Origin: Schoenoplectus triqueter
Taxonomy: Eukaryota > Streptophyta > Magnoliopsida > Poales > Cyperaceae
Assembly: GCA_964058805.1 (NCBI GenBank)
Contig: CAXKVV010001629.1
Coordinates: forward strand, 1-30,038
DNA: 30,038 nt
Direction of reading: 5' to 3'
Shown here: positions 21,331 to 30,038 of the stretch, one piece after another
Layout of the letters: every line of letters starts with the position of its first letter
Position numbering within the stretch: the first letter of the stretch is position 1
The notes under the pieces: generated by a model
What the model was told of the DNA's origin: nothing
What the model saw: the letters and a program-made list of their open reading frames with translations, nothing else
The model's database searches: none
Program-made: the position numbers and the translations under genes

Positions 21331-21757
21331 TATATATGGTTTGTCTATTGTGCTTTCAGTAACACTTCAGCTGAAACACTACCAATCCGAATTTTAATTT
21401 TTCATGCTTGAAATTTTAATTTAAATAACTCAATAAAATCTTTATATCATAATCTTATAGAATACTATTTTTATCGTGTTTGAGATTAATTTACTATACT
21501 TAATGATTTTTAAAAGATGACCTAAAATAATATAAAAATAATAAAATTTATATGTCAAAAATACTTACTTTTTAAAATTATTAAATATAGTAAATTAACT
21601 TCAAACACGATAAAAATTAGTATTCTATAAAATTATGATATAAATATTTTATTGAGCTACTTAAATTAAAATTTTGAGTATTAAAATTTTAAATTTATAC
21701 TGATAGCATTTTGACCAAATTGCTACTGAAAGCACAATAGACAAACTATATATATAT
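21331..21757. mobile_element. Foldback element D4 with perfect 23-bp terminal repeats
   Basis: GTTTGTCTATTGTGCTTTCA plus GTA (21339-21361) is perfectly complementary to 21724-21746. The borders are TATATAT on the left and TATATATATATA on the right. The inner arms (ATTTAAATAACTCAATAAAA; ATCATAATCTTATAGAATA) also pair. Related to D2. Confidence 0.9.
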
Positions 21758-22115
21758 AGGAGTAAATCTACGATGAGGTTAAGCTCACGGAAGACCTCTG
21801 TGAGCTTATCTCAAAAAATATATGAAATGATCTCCAAATTTTGGGATGTTTTGAGTTTTCTATGTCACTCTTTTTATTTTTTAAAAATCAGCACAAAAAA
21901 TAATAATAAAATATTCAATATTTGTACATTATTTTTAAAAATTGAAAAGAGTGCCTTAAAAAACTCGAAACATCTCAAATTTTTGTACCCCATAAGATTT
22001 CAATATGAAAAATTTAATGAGATTGAAAATCCAAATTTGGAGATCATTTGATATATTTTTTGATCTAAGCTCACGGAGGTCTTCCGTGAGCTTAAGCTCA
22101 CCGTAGATTTACTCT
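21758..22115. mobile_element. Foldback element D5 with compound 48-bp terminal repeats
   Basis: 21761-21808 and 22066-22113 are reverse complements with three mismatches over 48 bp. Each arm also contains its own inverted repeat (AAGCTCACGGA ... TGTGAGCTT), so each end can form a hairpin alone. The inner segments (TTTTGAGTTTTCTATGTCACTC; mirrored GAGTGCCTTAAAAAACTCGA) pair as well. The 92-codon frame at 21773-22051 lies within the hairpin and is not a gene. Confidence 0.9.
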
Positions 22116-22520
22116 ATAGAGAGAGAGAGAGTAAAGATATCGTGAGTTTTAACTCAAAAAATATATCAAATCATCTCAAAATTTTAATTTATCATTCTCA
22201 TTATTTTCTTTATATGAAAATCTTGTGGGATGCAAAAAATTAGAGTGTTTTGAGTTTTTTAAGTCACCGTTTTTAATTTTTAAAATGATGTTCAAATATT
22301 AAATATTTTATTATTATTTTTAGAGATGATTTTTAAAAATTAAAAACCATGACTTAAAATCTCAAAACACTTCAAATTTTTGCACCCGATAAGATTTTCA
22401 TATAAACAATTTATTGATGATGATAAATTAAAGTTTTGAGACGATATGATATATTTTTTAATTAAACTTACGAAAGATCTCCGTAACTTTAAGTTTAGAG
22501 TATCTTTATAGAGAGAGATA
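22116..22520. mobile_element. Foldback element D6, bounded by GA tracts
   Basis: The left border is TATAGAGAGAGAGAGAGTAAAG and the right border is CTTTATAGAGAGAGATA. The arms pair through AAAAAATATATCAAATCATC / GACGATATGATATATTTTTT. The inner sequence CTTGTGGGATGCAAAAAATT, followed by TTTTGAGTTTTTTAAGTCAC, is clearly related to D3 and D5. Confidence 0.75.
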
Positions 22521-24379
22521 AATATGCAGATAATGTGAATAATAAGCCCATCCCCATCAGTCCATCACATTTTCTCCTCTCCCTCTGGCCCCTCCAAATA
22601 TTATCCCTCCCTCCCTCTTTTTTCTTCGCTCCCTTAATTTGTTTCTAGCCATCCGCTTTCCACCGCCATTTCTTTTTCTTATATGTTGATGTTAGCACCC
22701 ATTCCTCATTTATTTTATGTGGTTGATGTTGATATGATATTTGATCGTGTCAATTCGCCAAGTCAAACCCACCTGCTTGGCGGGTAAATGATGTTTGGTT
22801 CGCCAATTTTTCTTTGCATGACGCATAAAAATTTTCTTTGTAGACCATGTGAATCTTGTTATAATTTATACAACATAAAACTTCCGCTTATAATTTTGAT
22901 TGCAATTATTTTTAGTAACCAACTGGAAAATATAGTAGTAAATATAAATAAAAAATAAAAAAGTTAGCAATGCGTTCGAATGATTCTATACTCTTCTTGT
23001 CAAATATAAATGTCTTGAGCAACTTCTTGATTATTTTCATATGATCAGGCAGCAGGTGGAAGTCATTATTATTTATTTTAGAATCATCAACATCAATAGA
23101 AGTTTAGCACTAAAAAAGTAAATCAAAGAAAAGAAATTAACCAACGACAAACGATATTTGTTCAACATGGAAATTAGTATTTCCATTAATGGCTAAGCAG
23201 AAAAGCATCACCTACTCCCTTAAAAATGAAAGGCTATTTTATATTTACAAGCCCAAGTACCACAAAAGCCAAATCGAACATGTTGCGCAGAAAACCCTCG
23301 TCATACCAACAAAAGGACAAGCAAAGTATTATGTATATAAACTATAAAATGTACCCATTACTATAAATCTCTTTGGATTTCATTTGATTCATTGATTGTA
23401 ATTTGTAAATGTGATGGTACGGTACCTTTCATTGTTGTGCAAGCGATTCTATTTCTAAAAGAACGGGACCTCCTGTCCTGTCTCCTGAGTCCTGTGTGGA
23501 TGGCCCGTGCTGCAGATAAGGTATGGTATGTTGTTACTGACATCAAAGATACACGCAGTGATGGTTCCGTACTACAAGCTTGATTTATGTTTTCATTTTT
23601 CTTTTTCTTTTTCTTTTTGTAGGTAAAATTTTCTATTTTAATCGTGCAAAATCGTTGGGTCCGCTCCTCTGCTGTCACAATCATCACTTTAATTAAGTCT
23701 TTAACAAAACAATGACATTTAATGTTAATTGTGTAATTTCAATTCAGCACATCAAATTACGTGATGAATTTTCGAAATTTATGAAATCCGAATAAAATAG
23801 CAAGAATGACATACTATGGTTGTGTCGTAATTTTATGTGCACTAGCCGATAGAGAGTTGTGCGGTTGAATTAGTTCCTCCGTATTGATAGGTGTAGATTT
23901 GAAATTCAAATGAAACATTCTTTTTATAATAATATTTTATTTTATTTTGATCCTAAAATGTTAATATATTTTTTTACTTGCTAATGACATCTTACAATAT
24001 TATCCCAATTTTTTGTACATGCTGAACTAAAAATAATTTAATTAATCGATCAACCGAATTAAAATAGAAAAGACCCAATGAACCGAAGTTTAATTTGATT
24101 AAGTCAGATCAGTACCCGCTTTTCTCGGTTTTATTTTGGCTTGCTTGGAAGAACTCAGAGAAAATTTCAATTCCATAACCAATAATATGAACTTTAACTA
24201 ACAATTTTATATGGGACTTCATATTTTGAAATATTTATATAATTTTTTAATTATCTATAGTATTAAATATTTTTTCTCAATGAAAATAATCAAATAATTT
24301 ATGAAGATAAAAAGTCGATCGAGAAGGACATATTAGCAAAAAACTTAATCTAAAAACAATATATTTTCATAATGGCAGT
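22521..24379. other. Intergenic spacer with CT-rich and mixed-composition parts
   Basis: A pyrimidine-rich stretch lies at about 22570-22680. An inverted repeat CGCCAAG ... CTTGGCG lies at 22756-22782. A less AT-rich block at about 23400-23580 contains opposed frames of 63 and 108 codons with no recognisable domain. It might belong to a noncoding RNA or a lost gene, but nothing supports either. Confidence 0.45.
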
Positions 24380-24391
24380 GGGGGGGGGGGG
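24380..24391 (+). repeat. Poly-G tract of 12 bases
   Basis: Twelve G, followed by AGCGACTGCCCCTGAATATA. This resembles the G-run-to-CCCC pattern often found at retroelement remnants, but no element can be delimited. Confidence 0.9.
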
Positions 24392-24580
24392 AGCGACTGC
24401 CCCTGAATATAGCTAGATTGGTCCCTGACTTGTAGCATTTAGTTATTATTTATAGGATCATTTCAAGAAATAAAAATAGTGATGAATTTCTAAGAATGAT
24501 AAAGAAAATTATAATTCTACAAGTTTTTGATATAATTTTTTTAAGCTTTTAAGATTGATGTTCAGAATAAAATAATTTGA

Positions 24581-24643
24581 AATTTAATTTGTAAACGTTT
24601 CGAACAAAAAATTAAATTTAATTTGTAAAAGTTTCGAATAAAA
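24581..24643 (+). repeat. 34-bp period tandem duplication
   Basis: AATTTAATTTGTAAACGTTT at 24581 and AATTTAATTTGTAAAAGTTT at 24615, both followed by CGAA(C/T)AAAA. The two copies differ at two positions. Confidence 0.9.
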
Positions 24644-24761
24644 TACTTATAAAATCAGCCAAACTCAATATAATATAATTACTATTATTTGAATTTATTT
24701 AGTTTATTCTTCTTCTCATTGTAAAAACCAGAACGATAAATTGAAAATGAAATGTCACGAG

Positions 24762-24842
24762 CTACTGAAATTAAATAAGACAAAATAGTCTAACCAAATT
24801 AAATTTTACTCTACTGAATTAAATAAGACAAAGTAGTCTAAC
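24762..24842 (+). repeat. 49-bp period tandem duplication
   Basis: CTACTGAAATTAAATAAGAC at 24762 and CTACTGAATTAAATAAGACA at 24811, both running on through AAA(A/G)TAGTCTAAC. The copies differ by one deleted base and one substitution. Confidence 0.9.
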
Positions 24843-26879
24843 ATCGCTTAATGCAGCACTGAACTGTCAGAATTCAGAACCCACATAGTTCCAGTCTTCC
24901 AGACAATTCTCATATAAATCTTTGAGTCGATTCTCAAACGCTGTGATAAAAAAGATCTCCTTTTGATGCTTTCGTCGTTTTACGAAGCAAGCACAAGCCT
25001 TTCGGACTTCCAATCAATCCTCTTGTTTTATTTATTTACTTCTCTTTTTTACCCAAGCTGCTTGTAGGCTTTGTTCATTACTTCAAGTACAAACACAAAC
25101 GAGCTACAGCTCGGAAACATGGGAGAAGTAAAACAAACAGAATATTTTTTTTGTTTTGTCTGGCATTGTTAGCTAGTTCGTGACTTTAAGCTGTTTATTT
25201 TCCTGTTGTTGTGTGCAAACAAAAACAAAACAATGACGTGGTATTGCTCTGCTAGTCCGCTTAAACAGAACCATGCTGCCATGCCTCAACTCTGCCTTTC
25301 AGATAGCATCAACTCAAGGCAAGTTACGAATGTTAAATAGTAAAAAATTTCTGAATATTTGATCTTTCTGTGAGTTTATATTTTTTTCTTTCATCAAATT
25401 TAATTGATATTCACATATCAAAATAAAAAAAAATTACAAAATGAAGCAAAAAAATTAATCATTATGAAAATCAAGATGATAGGTTTAGTTGGAAAGTAAT
25501 GGCTAGGCTACAGAACTAGAAAACAGACAGAGATTAAAAAATATTTAACAAGGTTCTAACTTCAAACAGCAACATGTCTTTATCTCGGGCTCTGAATCGC
25601 TCAGAGCCACCTAGTGCCAAGTGGTCCCTTTTAGACTCAGTTGTGCTAGTTCAGTTGGCGCTGTCCTTTGTCTAAGCCTGACAAGTGACACCAGGATATG
25701 TTTGGTATAGTTCAGATAGATTTGTATCTACCATACGCTTATATTTATGATATATCTTCCCAAATTTATATCTGGAATTCTGGATTTTTATATTTTTGTG
25801 GCTGTCATATCCCTCAACTACATAACAGTTGTTTGCCTTTCCTTTTCTCTCTGAGCAACTCAGAAGAATATATATATTTTTTTTACCAGCATATGAAATT
25901 TAAAAAAAAAATAAAGAAAGAAAAATTAGTACAGTTTGACTGGGAATTTTATTTAGATTTGAATCTTTGACTCTGATCTCGAATTTAAATCTGAGCAAGC
26001 ACCTGAAGGATTGAAAGTGACTAGGCGCAGAAAGATGGGCTACCTGATCAAACGCAGAGAATGTTGGGTTATTGGCTCTATTCAAACTTTTATTTTTTAC
26101 GAACAAAACGAAGCTAAGAGAATTGTTTTGATACGAGATGCTTCCAATATGAAGTCTGTTGGCTACTTGCCACTTACCAGTACTACCAGCTATCTGCACT
26201 CTGTAAACAGTACCTGCCCTCTTGGTATTTTGTAGTTTTGTCCAGTGAAATTGTGATAGCATACTGGCATCTAAACACTGAGGAACGCTGTAGTTGTATC
26301 CAATTACTATAGTTCCCCTGACGCTATACAACAGACACATGTGTCTAGATTAAAAATTGGAATAAAAGAAAGTAAATGCATAATTCTTTTTATCTGTTTT
26401 CGTGCTTGAACTGTTGAACAGAAGAATTATCTGAATGATTTCTAGATTTTATTGGCACGATTTTATTTGTACTTAAGGTTAAATTATACTACATTTTTTA
26501 GTACTACATACTGTTAGATTCCACCGATAGTTGTTTATGGTACCGATCCGTACCTGTTTTCATTCTGTGAAGTTTTGAAGTATTATATAAGATTGATAAT
26601 TGATTGATTGGTACTGGTTAAGTGCCAATCTTGTCATCTGATATCCCGTTCTATAGAAGTCCTGTTCAAATGAGATAACGATAAGAAAAATAAAACTATC
26701 TCTAAAGGAATATATGGAATTTATTCCCTTTGCACTTGCTCGCGAAGAAAATATGAAAAGTTTCGTCATGGACAGCCCATGGTCAATAATTTCTTTAGCA
26801 TTTAGCAGGTGGGTATTTAATTCTATAGTAAAATAATAGTATATAATCACAATTTAAAACAAATTAATAGATATAATGA
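24843..26879. other. Intergenic spacer, no convincing gene
   Basis: The longest frame is a 146-codon one on the minus strand (25900-26340), overlapped by a 74-codon plus-strand frame (26011-26235). Neither shows a domain, signal peptide or supporting context. A perfect stem-loop GGCTCTGA-ATCGC-TCAGAGCC lies at 25588-25608. The part at 25.98-26.34 kb is less AT-rich than its surroundings and could hold a noncoding transcript, but I cannot support one. Confidence 0.45.
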
Positions 26880-26887
26880 TTTTCAAA

Positions 26888-27263
26888 AGGGTGGAGCTCA
26901 CTTGACAATGGGTTATTCTTATAATTTTGACAATGAATTTTCAAATAAATACTAAAAAGAAATTTAAATATAGAAAAAAATCTTATGTACATGATTTTCT
27001 ATTTATAAATTGATGATGGTTCAAATTTCATTATCGTTTGATACTTCGTCAAGAATCATCAAATTTCTATACAATTTCTAATGATTATAATTTAACAGTT
27101 TTTAATGGACTATCAAACGATAATGAAATTACATAAAGTTTTAATCATCATTAATTTATAAATAAAAGAATATATCTATAAAAAAACATTAATTTTTAAA
27201 ATTTATTTCGTATTTATTTAAAAATTTATTGTTCAATACAATCAATGTCAAGTGATCCCTTCT
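26888..27263. mobile_element. Foldback MITE, family A copy 6, with target duplication
   Basis: The ends are AGGGTGGAGCTCACTTGACA and TGTCAAGTGATCCCTTCT. TTTTCAAA lies at 26880-26887 and again at 27264-27271, and the identity extends one further A, giving a 9-bp direct repeat if the boundary is shifted. Eight bp would suggest hAT; nine bp with long inverted arms would suggest Mutator. The inner arms with TTTCATTATCGTTTGATACTT and GACTATCAAACGATAATGAA pair. It is the best copy for defining the family borders. Confidence 0.9.
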
Positions 27264-27439
27264 TTTTCAAAATATTTCGAGAGACTTCAGCTCCGGCGTT
27301 CTCCAGTCCGCATTGAGCTCAGCCTCTCACTAACGAGTGCTCATCACATTCTAAAGAGGAATAAATAAAATCTGCACTTCACTAGATAAGTCTTTTTTCT
27401 CTTTTAGAATACATTTATTTAGTATCGAGATTTTTTTTT

Positions 27440-28133
27440 GTAGTTTGAGTTCCGCAACACAATTAGGCACGACTAGATATGAATTTAATTGAATTCAAAT
27501 ATTTAGAAACGATTTTTTGAAGAAAACCGATTTTAATTCAAATAAACTTTTTAAAACCGAATCTAAATCAAATATTTATTTTAAAACATAAAACAATATT
27601 TCTGAGTTGTTGTTTTCATTTTTGAAATGGTTTCTCTAAATTTTAATTAAATAATTTCAATCATCACCGTTAACTATTAAAATATATTTCATTAATAAAA
27701 TGATTACAAACAATTTATGTACTAAAAAAATCTGAGAAATTTTCAATCTATATATACAATTTCCTATCTATAATTCGTAAAATTGAATTCAATTTTATAA
27801 TTCATAAAATTAAATGAGAATCAATTTTTAATAAAAATAGCTTTAATTCTATGAATTATTGAATTAGAGCCGCTTTTATTATAAAACCGATTCTAATTGA
27901 TTGAATTATTGAATTGAATTAGAACCGATTTTTAATAAAAACCTACTCTAATATAGAATCGGTTTTCTATTTCACCGGTGTTAAATAGGCGGTTCTGAAT
28001 CTTTTTTTTTTGATAAACCGATCAAAGCTATTTAGATTCGAATTTTAAAATAAAATGACCAAAATGCCCTTCCCAACAGCTATTAACAGTTATATTAGAT
28101 GGCTATTTTGGTCATTTTCTTACTAAAACTCAA
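27440..28133 (+). mobile_element. 5' subterminal region of the decayed hAT transposon
   Basis: The region carries repeated AACCGATT / AATCGGTT motifs in both directions (around 27525, 27556, 27882, 27921, 27957), as expected for transposase-binding repeats of a hAT element. TTAGGCACGACTAG near 27461 may be the terminal repeat, but the opposite end is not visible, so the border is a guess. Confidence 0.4.
28052..28118 (+). repeat. Perfect 14-bp inverted repeat upstream of the transposase TATA box
   Basis: AAAATGACCAAAAT (28052-28065) pairs with ATTTTGGTCATTTT (28105-28118) across 39 bases. It lies about 15 bp upstream of the TATA box, so it may be part of the transposon promoter. Confidence 0.85.
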
Positions 28134-28145
28134 CTATAAATATAG
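28134..28145 (+). promoter_or_regulatory. Probable TATA box of the hAT transposase gene
   Basis: CTATAAATATAG is followed by a pyrimidine-rich leader with ACTCTCTCACTCTCA and then the ATG at 28482. The order and distance fit a promoter and a 5' UTR of about 300 bases. Confidence 0.6.
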
Positions 28146-28284
28146 TCATAATTCATCGAACTCATTTCATCCAAATCTATCTAACTCTCTCACTCTCAAT
28201 TGTCACTCACAATCACTCATACTCATATTCTGCTATATTGAGTTTTCAGCCTCTCACTTTCAATTTAATTTTCAAATTTAGTAG

Positions 28285-28332
28285 TCTTTTATTAGAGGTA
28301 CAAATTATTTAAAATCTTTTATTAGAGGTACA
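28285..28332 (+). repeat. Short direct repeat in the transposase leader
   Basis: TCTTTTATTAGAGGTACA occurs at 28285-28302 and again at 28315-28332, a 30-bp period. Confidence 0.9.
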
Positions 28333-28481
28333 GACTTTTACTGATTTTCATGTATTTTGTGAAAATAATTAATTAAATTTTTTTCTATGTAGATTTTTTT
28401 TTCAAAATTCACCAATCAAATACCCAAAATCAAAATATCATTTGTGTTTATATTTTATTTGTTTTTCTATTAATCAATCAA

Positions 28482-29788
28482 ATGGATCCAAACCCCAACA
28501 TGAACTGGATTGAACAAATAAGTGCACAATTAGGCATGACACCAGAGTATGCTACTAATCCGATAATAGAACCAAGCGATGTAGATTTGAATGTAACATA
28601 TGTTCTTCCACCACGAATTTCACATATCGGTATTGTTCCAGTCCCACCTATGTCAGTTGGATCATCAACAGCCATGAACCAGGAATTACATGACCCCCCT
28701 GAAATCTTGGAGGGTAGTGAAGATCAGAGCCAACACAGCACTACCAGCAAGAGAGCTCAACAAAAAACATCGCCGGCATGGGAAATCTTTGAGGAGATCA
28801 AAGCTCCAAATGGCACTACCATTGCAGCAAATGACTTTGCCTGAAGATTCTATTTTGAGGCACCCACTACAACCAATTAAGGCAAAATTTCTGAAGTATT
28901 GGAGTGATATACCTGCAGTGAGCATAATTGCCACTTACCTTGATCCCAGGTTAGTACTTAGTAACATATTCTAAATTATAATTTTTTTCTAAAAAAATTA
29001 TGTGCATCAATTTATGGACTAATTATAATTTATCAAATAGGTGAAAGTTAGTAACTATCGCTCATTTTCTCAAGACAATTAGAAAAAATATGGGATTAGC
29101 CGAAGGGAATGTTTATGATGAAGTAGAGAATCTGTTTAAAAGTGTATATAGAATATATGAGCAACGTCACTCTCAGGTAGATTATAAATTTATAATTGTT
29201 TTTTTATTTTAATTTACAATCACTTCAAACTAAATTAATTATTTATGTGAATCAGACTAGAGTGGCATCGAATGCACCAACACCATCCAATCCTTCATCA
29301 AGAGGAAGGAGTACCATTTCTCATCTCAAAAATATTATCAGTAAAACTAATGACGCACCTTCACCGTCAACTCCAACAACGACTAGTACAGAGATACAAC
29401 TCTATAAATCATCAGTCACAAACCATACCAACATAAACCTTGACGATAAAAATTTCAGCATTCTGCAATACTAGCACCAAGTCAAGGGCGTATTTTCCAT
29501 TTTATCATCCATGGCTCTCGATATTTTTGTCGTTCCTATTTCCACAGTGCTTCTAAATCTTGTTTTAGTGCATCCAATAGGGTTCTAACTGACAAAAGAA
29601 CGAGGTTGGGTCCAAACGTATTTGAGACACTAGTTTTACTAAATGATTGGTATGATGTAGAAAAAGGACTTCAGGACAAGTCTTGGATGCATGCAATTGA
29701 CACTGAACAATCAAGTGCTAATCCAGATATACTAGATGGTCCAGATCCAGAGCCAAGCCAGCAAGATCCATATACCTCCAATCCGTAA
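28482..29788 (+). pseudogene. hAT-superfamily transposase pseudogene (BED-finger, RICESLEEPER/DAYSLEEPER-like)
   Basis: From the ATG at 28482 the frame reaches KKTSPAWEIFEEI-like sequence (QQKTSPAWEIFEEI), the start of a BED zinc finger, but the metal-binding Cys/His residues are missing. About 28830-28860 it jumps, in another frame, to KFLKYW...ATYLDPR, the region preceding LDPRYK in plant hAT transposases, so most of the RNase H-like core is deleted. Likely introns are 28950-29040 and 29177-29255. Exon 2 encodes LFKSVYRIYEQ. Exon 3 holds FSILQY, then MALDIFVVPISTV, and in another frame ASNRVLTDKRTRLGPNVFET and LNDW, the C-terminal dimerisation region. Lesions seen: TGA at 29042-29044 after splicing, TAG at 29472-29474 where a Trp is expected, and a frameshift near 29550. 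It cannot encode active transposase. Confidence 0.85.
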
Positions 29789-30038
29789 ATGTACAATTAC
29801 GAAGAATATGGATACGCAAAGTACAATCAATAACACTACTTCTAAGGACTAAGGTATAATTTTTATTTCAATTTTAATATTTAAATTTATTTTTTCAAAC
29901 TAAACTAACATATTTTCAAGTTTTTAAGTTCTCCTATGTTTTTAACATAGCCGGTCCCAAGCTCGAAAAAAGGAGGGAAAACTTATAAATGTAAACACAA
30001 ACTTTGAATACTTACCATATTTTAAGAAATACATATGG
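29789..30038. other. 3' flank of the transposase relic with a dispersed-repeat motif
   Basis: AACATAGCCGGTCCCAAGCT (29945-29964), followed by CGAAAAAAGGAGGG, closely resembles a segment I know as widespread in plant repeats (AGCCGGTCCCAAGCCCGGA...). It suggests another element begins or is inserted here; the window ends before it can be identified. The hAT 3' terminal repeat is not seen. Confidence 0.35.

Noticed and set aside
21773..22051. 92-codon plus-strand frame
   Set aside because: It lies entirely within the foldback element D5; its length follows from low stop density in the inverted arms.
23361..23687. 108-codon minus-strand frame
   Set aside because: It contains a lysine run from an AAG/TTC-rich tract, is overlapped by a plus-strand frame and matches no family I know.
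25588..25608. Perfect 8-bp stem-loop as a possible terminator or RNA gene
   Set aside because: Plant genes do not use this kind of terminator and no associated gene or RNA signature was seen.
25900..26340. 146-codon minus-strand frame
   Set aside because: No recognisable domain, the end is a poly-Phe/Leu run from an A-rich tract, and there is no promoter or splice context. It is the longest unexplained frame, so a protein search would still be reasonable.
1..30038. CRISPR arrays, tRNA or rRNA genes, viral genes
   Set aside because: Read on both strands, nothing shows regular spacer-repeat spacing, tRNA cloverleaf boxes, rRNA core sequence or viral protein motifs.

Overview
The window comes from a nuclear plant genome, most likely an angiosperm and possibly a monocot. 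The reasons are a GRAS-family gene with an intact miR171 target site, spliceable plant-type introns in a hAT transposase relic, very AT-rich spacer DNA, and a dense load of plant-type miniature inverted-repeat elements. I cannot name the species.

Layout. Positions 1-1596 hold the only convincing host gene: the 3' part of a HAIRY MERISTEM / SCARECROW-LIKE 6-type GRAS regulator. It is open at the left edge, carries a miR171 site at 564-584, and is followed by an imperfect second copy of its own last coding bases. From about 2.9 kb to 27.3 kb I find no convincing protein-coding gene. The space is filled by short non-autonomous transposons: four hAT-like elements with 8-bp target duplications (2972-3757, 3777-4167, 4498-5134, 8145-8549); six copies of one foldback family, called family A here (5258, 5758, 10247, 10568, 20126, 26888); a degraded Copia-like LTR (about 6849-7815); two Tourist/Harbinger-like elements carrying hundreds of bases of TNA-type simple repeat (12132-13054 and 16440-17502); a GAGTTGGG-type MITE, called family B (13442-13707, and nested at 16690-17085); and foldback elements separated by (TA)n, (GA)n or (CT)n tracts (13707-14724 and 20868-22520). 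The GC-richer stretch at 15.68-15.95 kb looks like an LTR remnant, and the one at 19.3-19.56 kb looks like a promoter or conserved noncoding island.

The right end (about 27.45-29.9 kb) is a decayed hAT transposon of the BED-finger type. It keeps a TATA box, a start codon, part of the BED finger, the YW...LDPR region and the C-terminal dimerisation region. It has lost the middle of the protein and carries two in-frame stops and a frameshift.

The genes do not form an operon or pathway. The biology on show is miR171 control of a meristem regulator, next to a gene-poor region built by repeated and nested insertion of small hairpin-forming transposons, several of them associated with microsatellites. 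I saw no CRISPR array, tRNA, rRNA or viral gene. The most unusual structures are the four-element foldback array at 20.9-22.5 kb, the six-copy family A, and the duplicated gene end.
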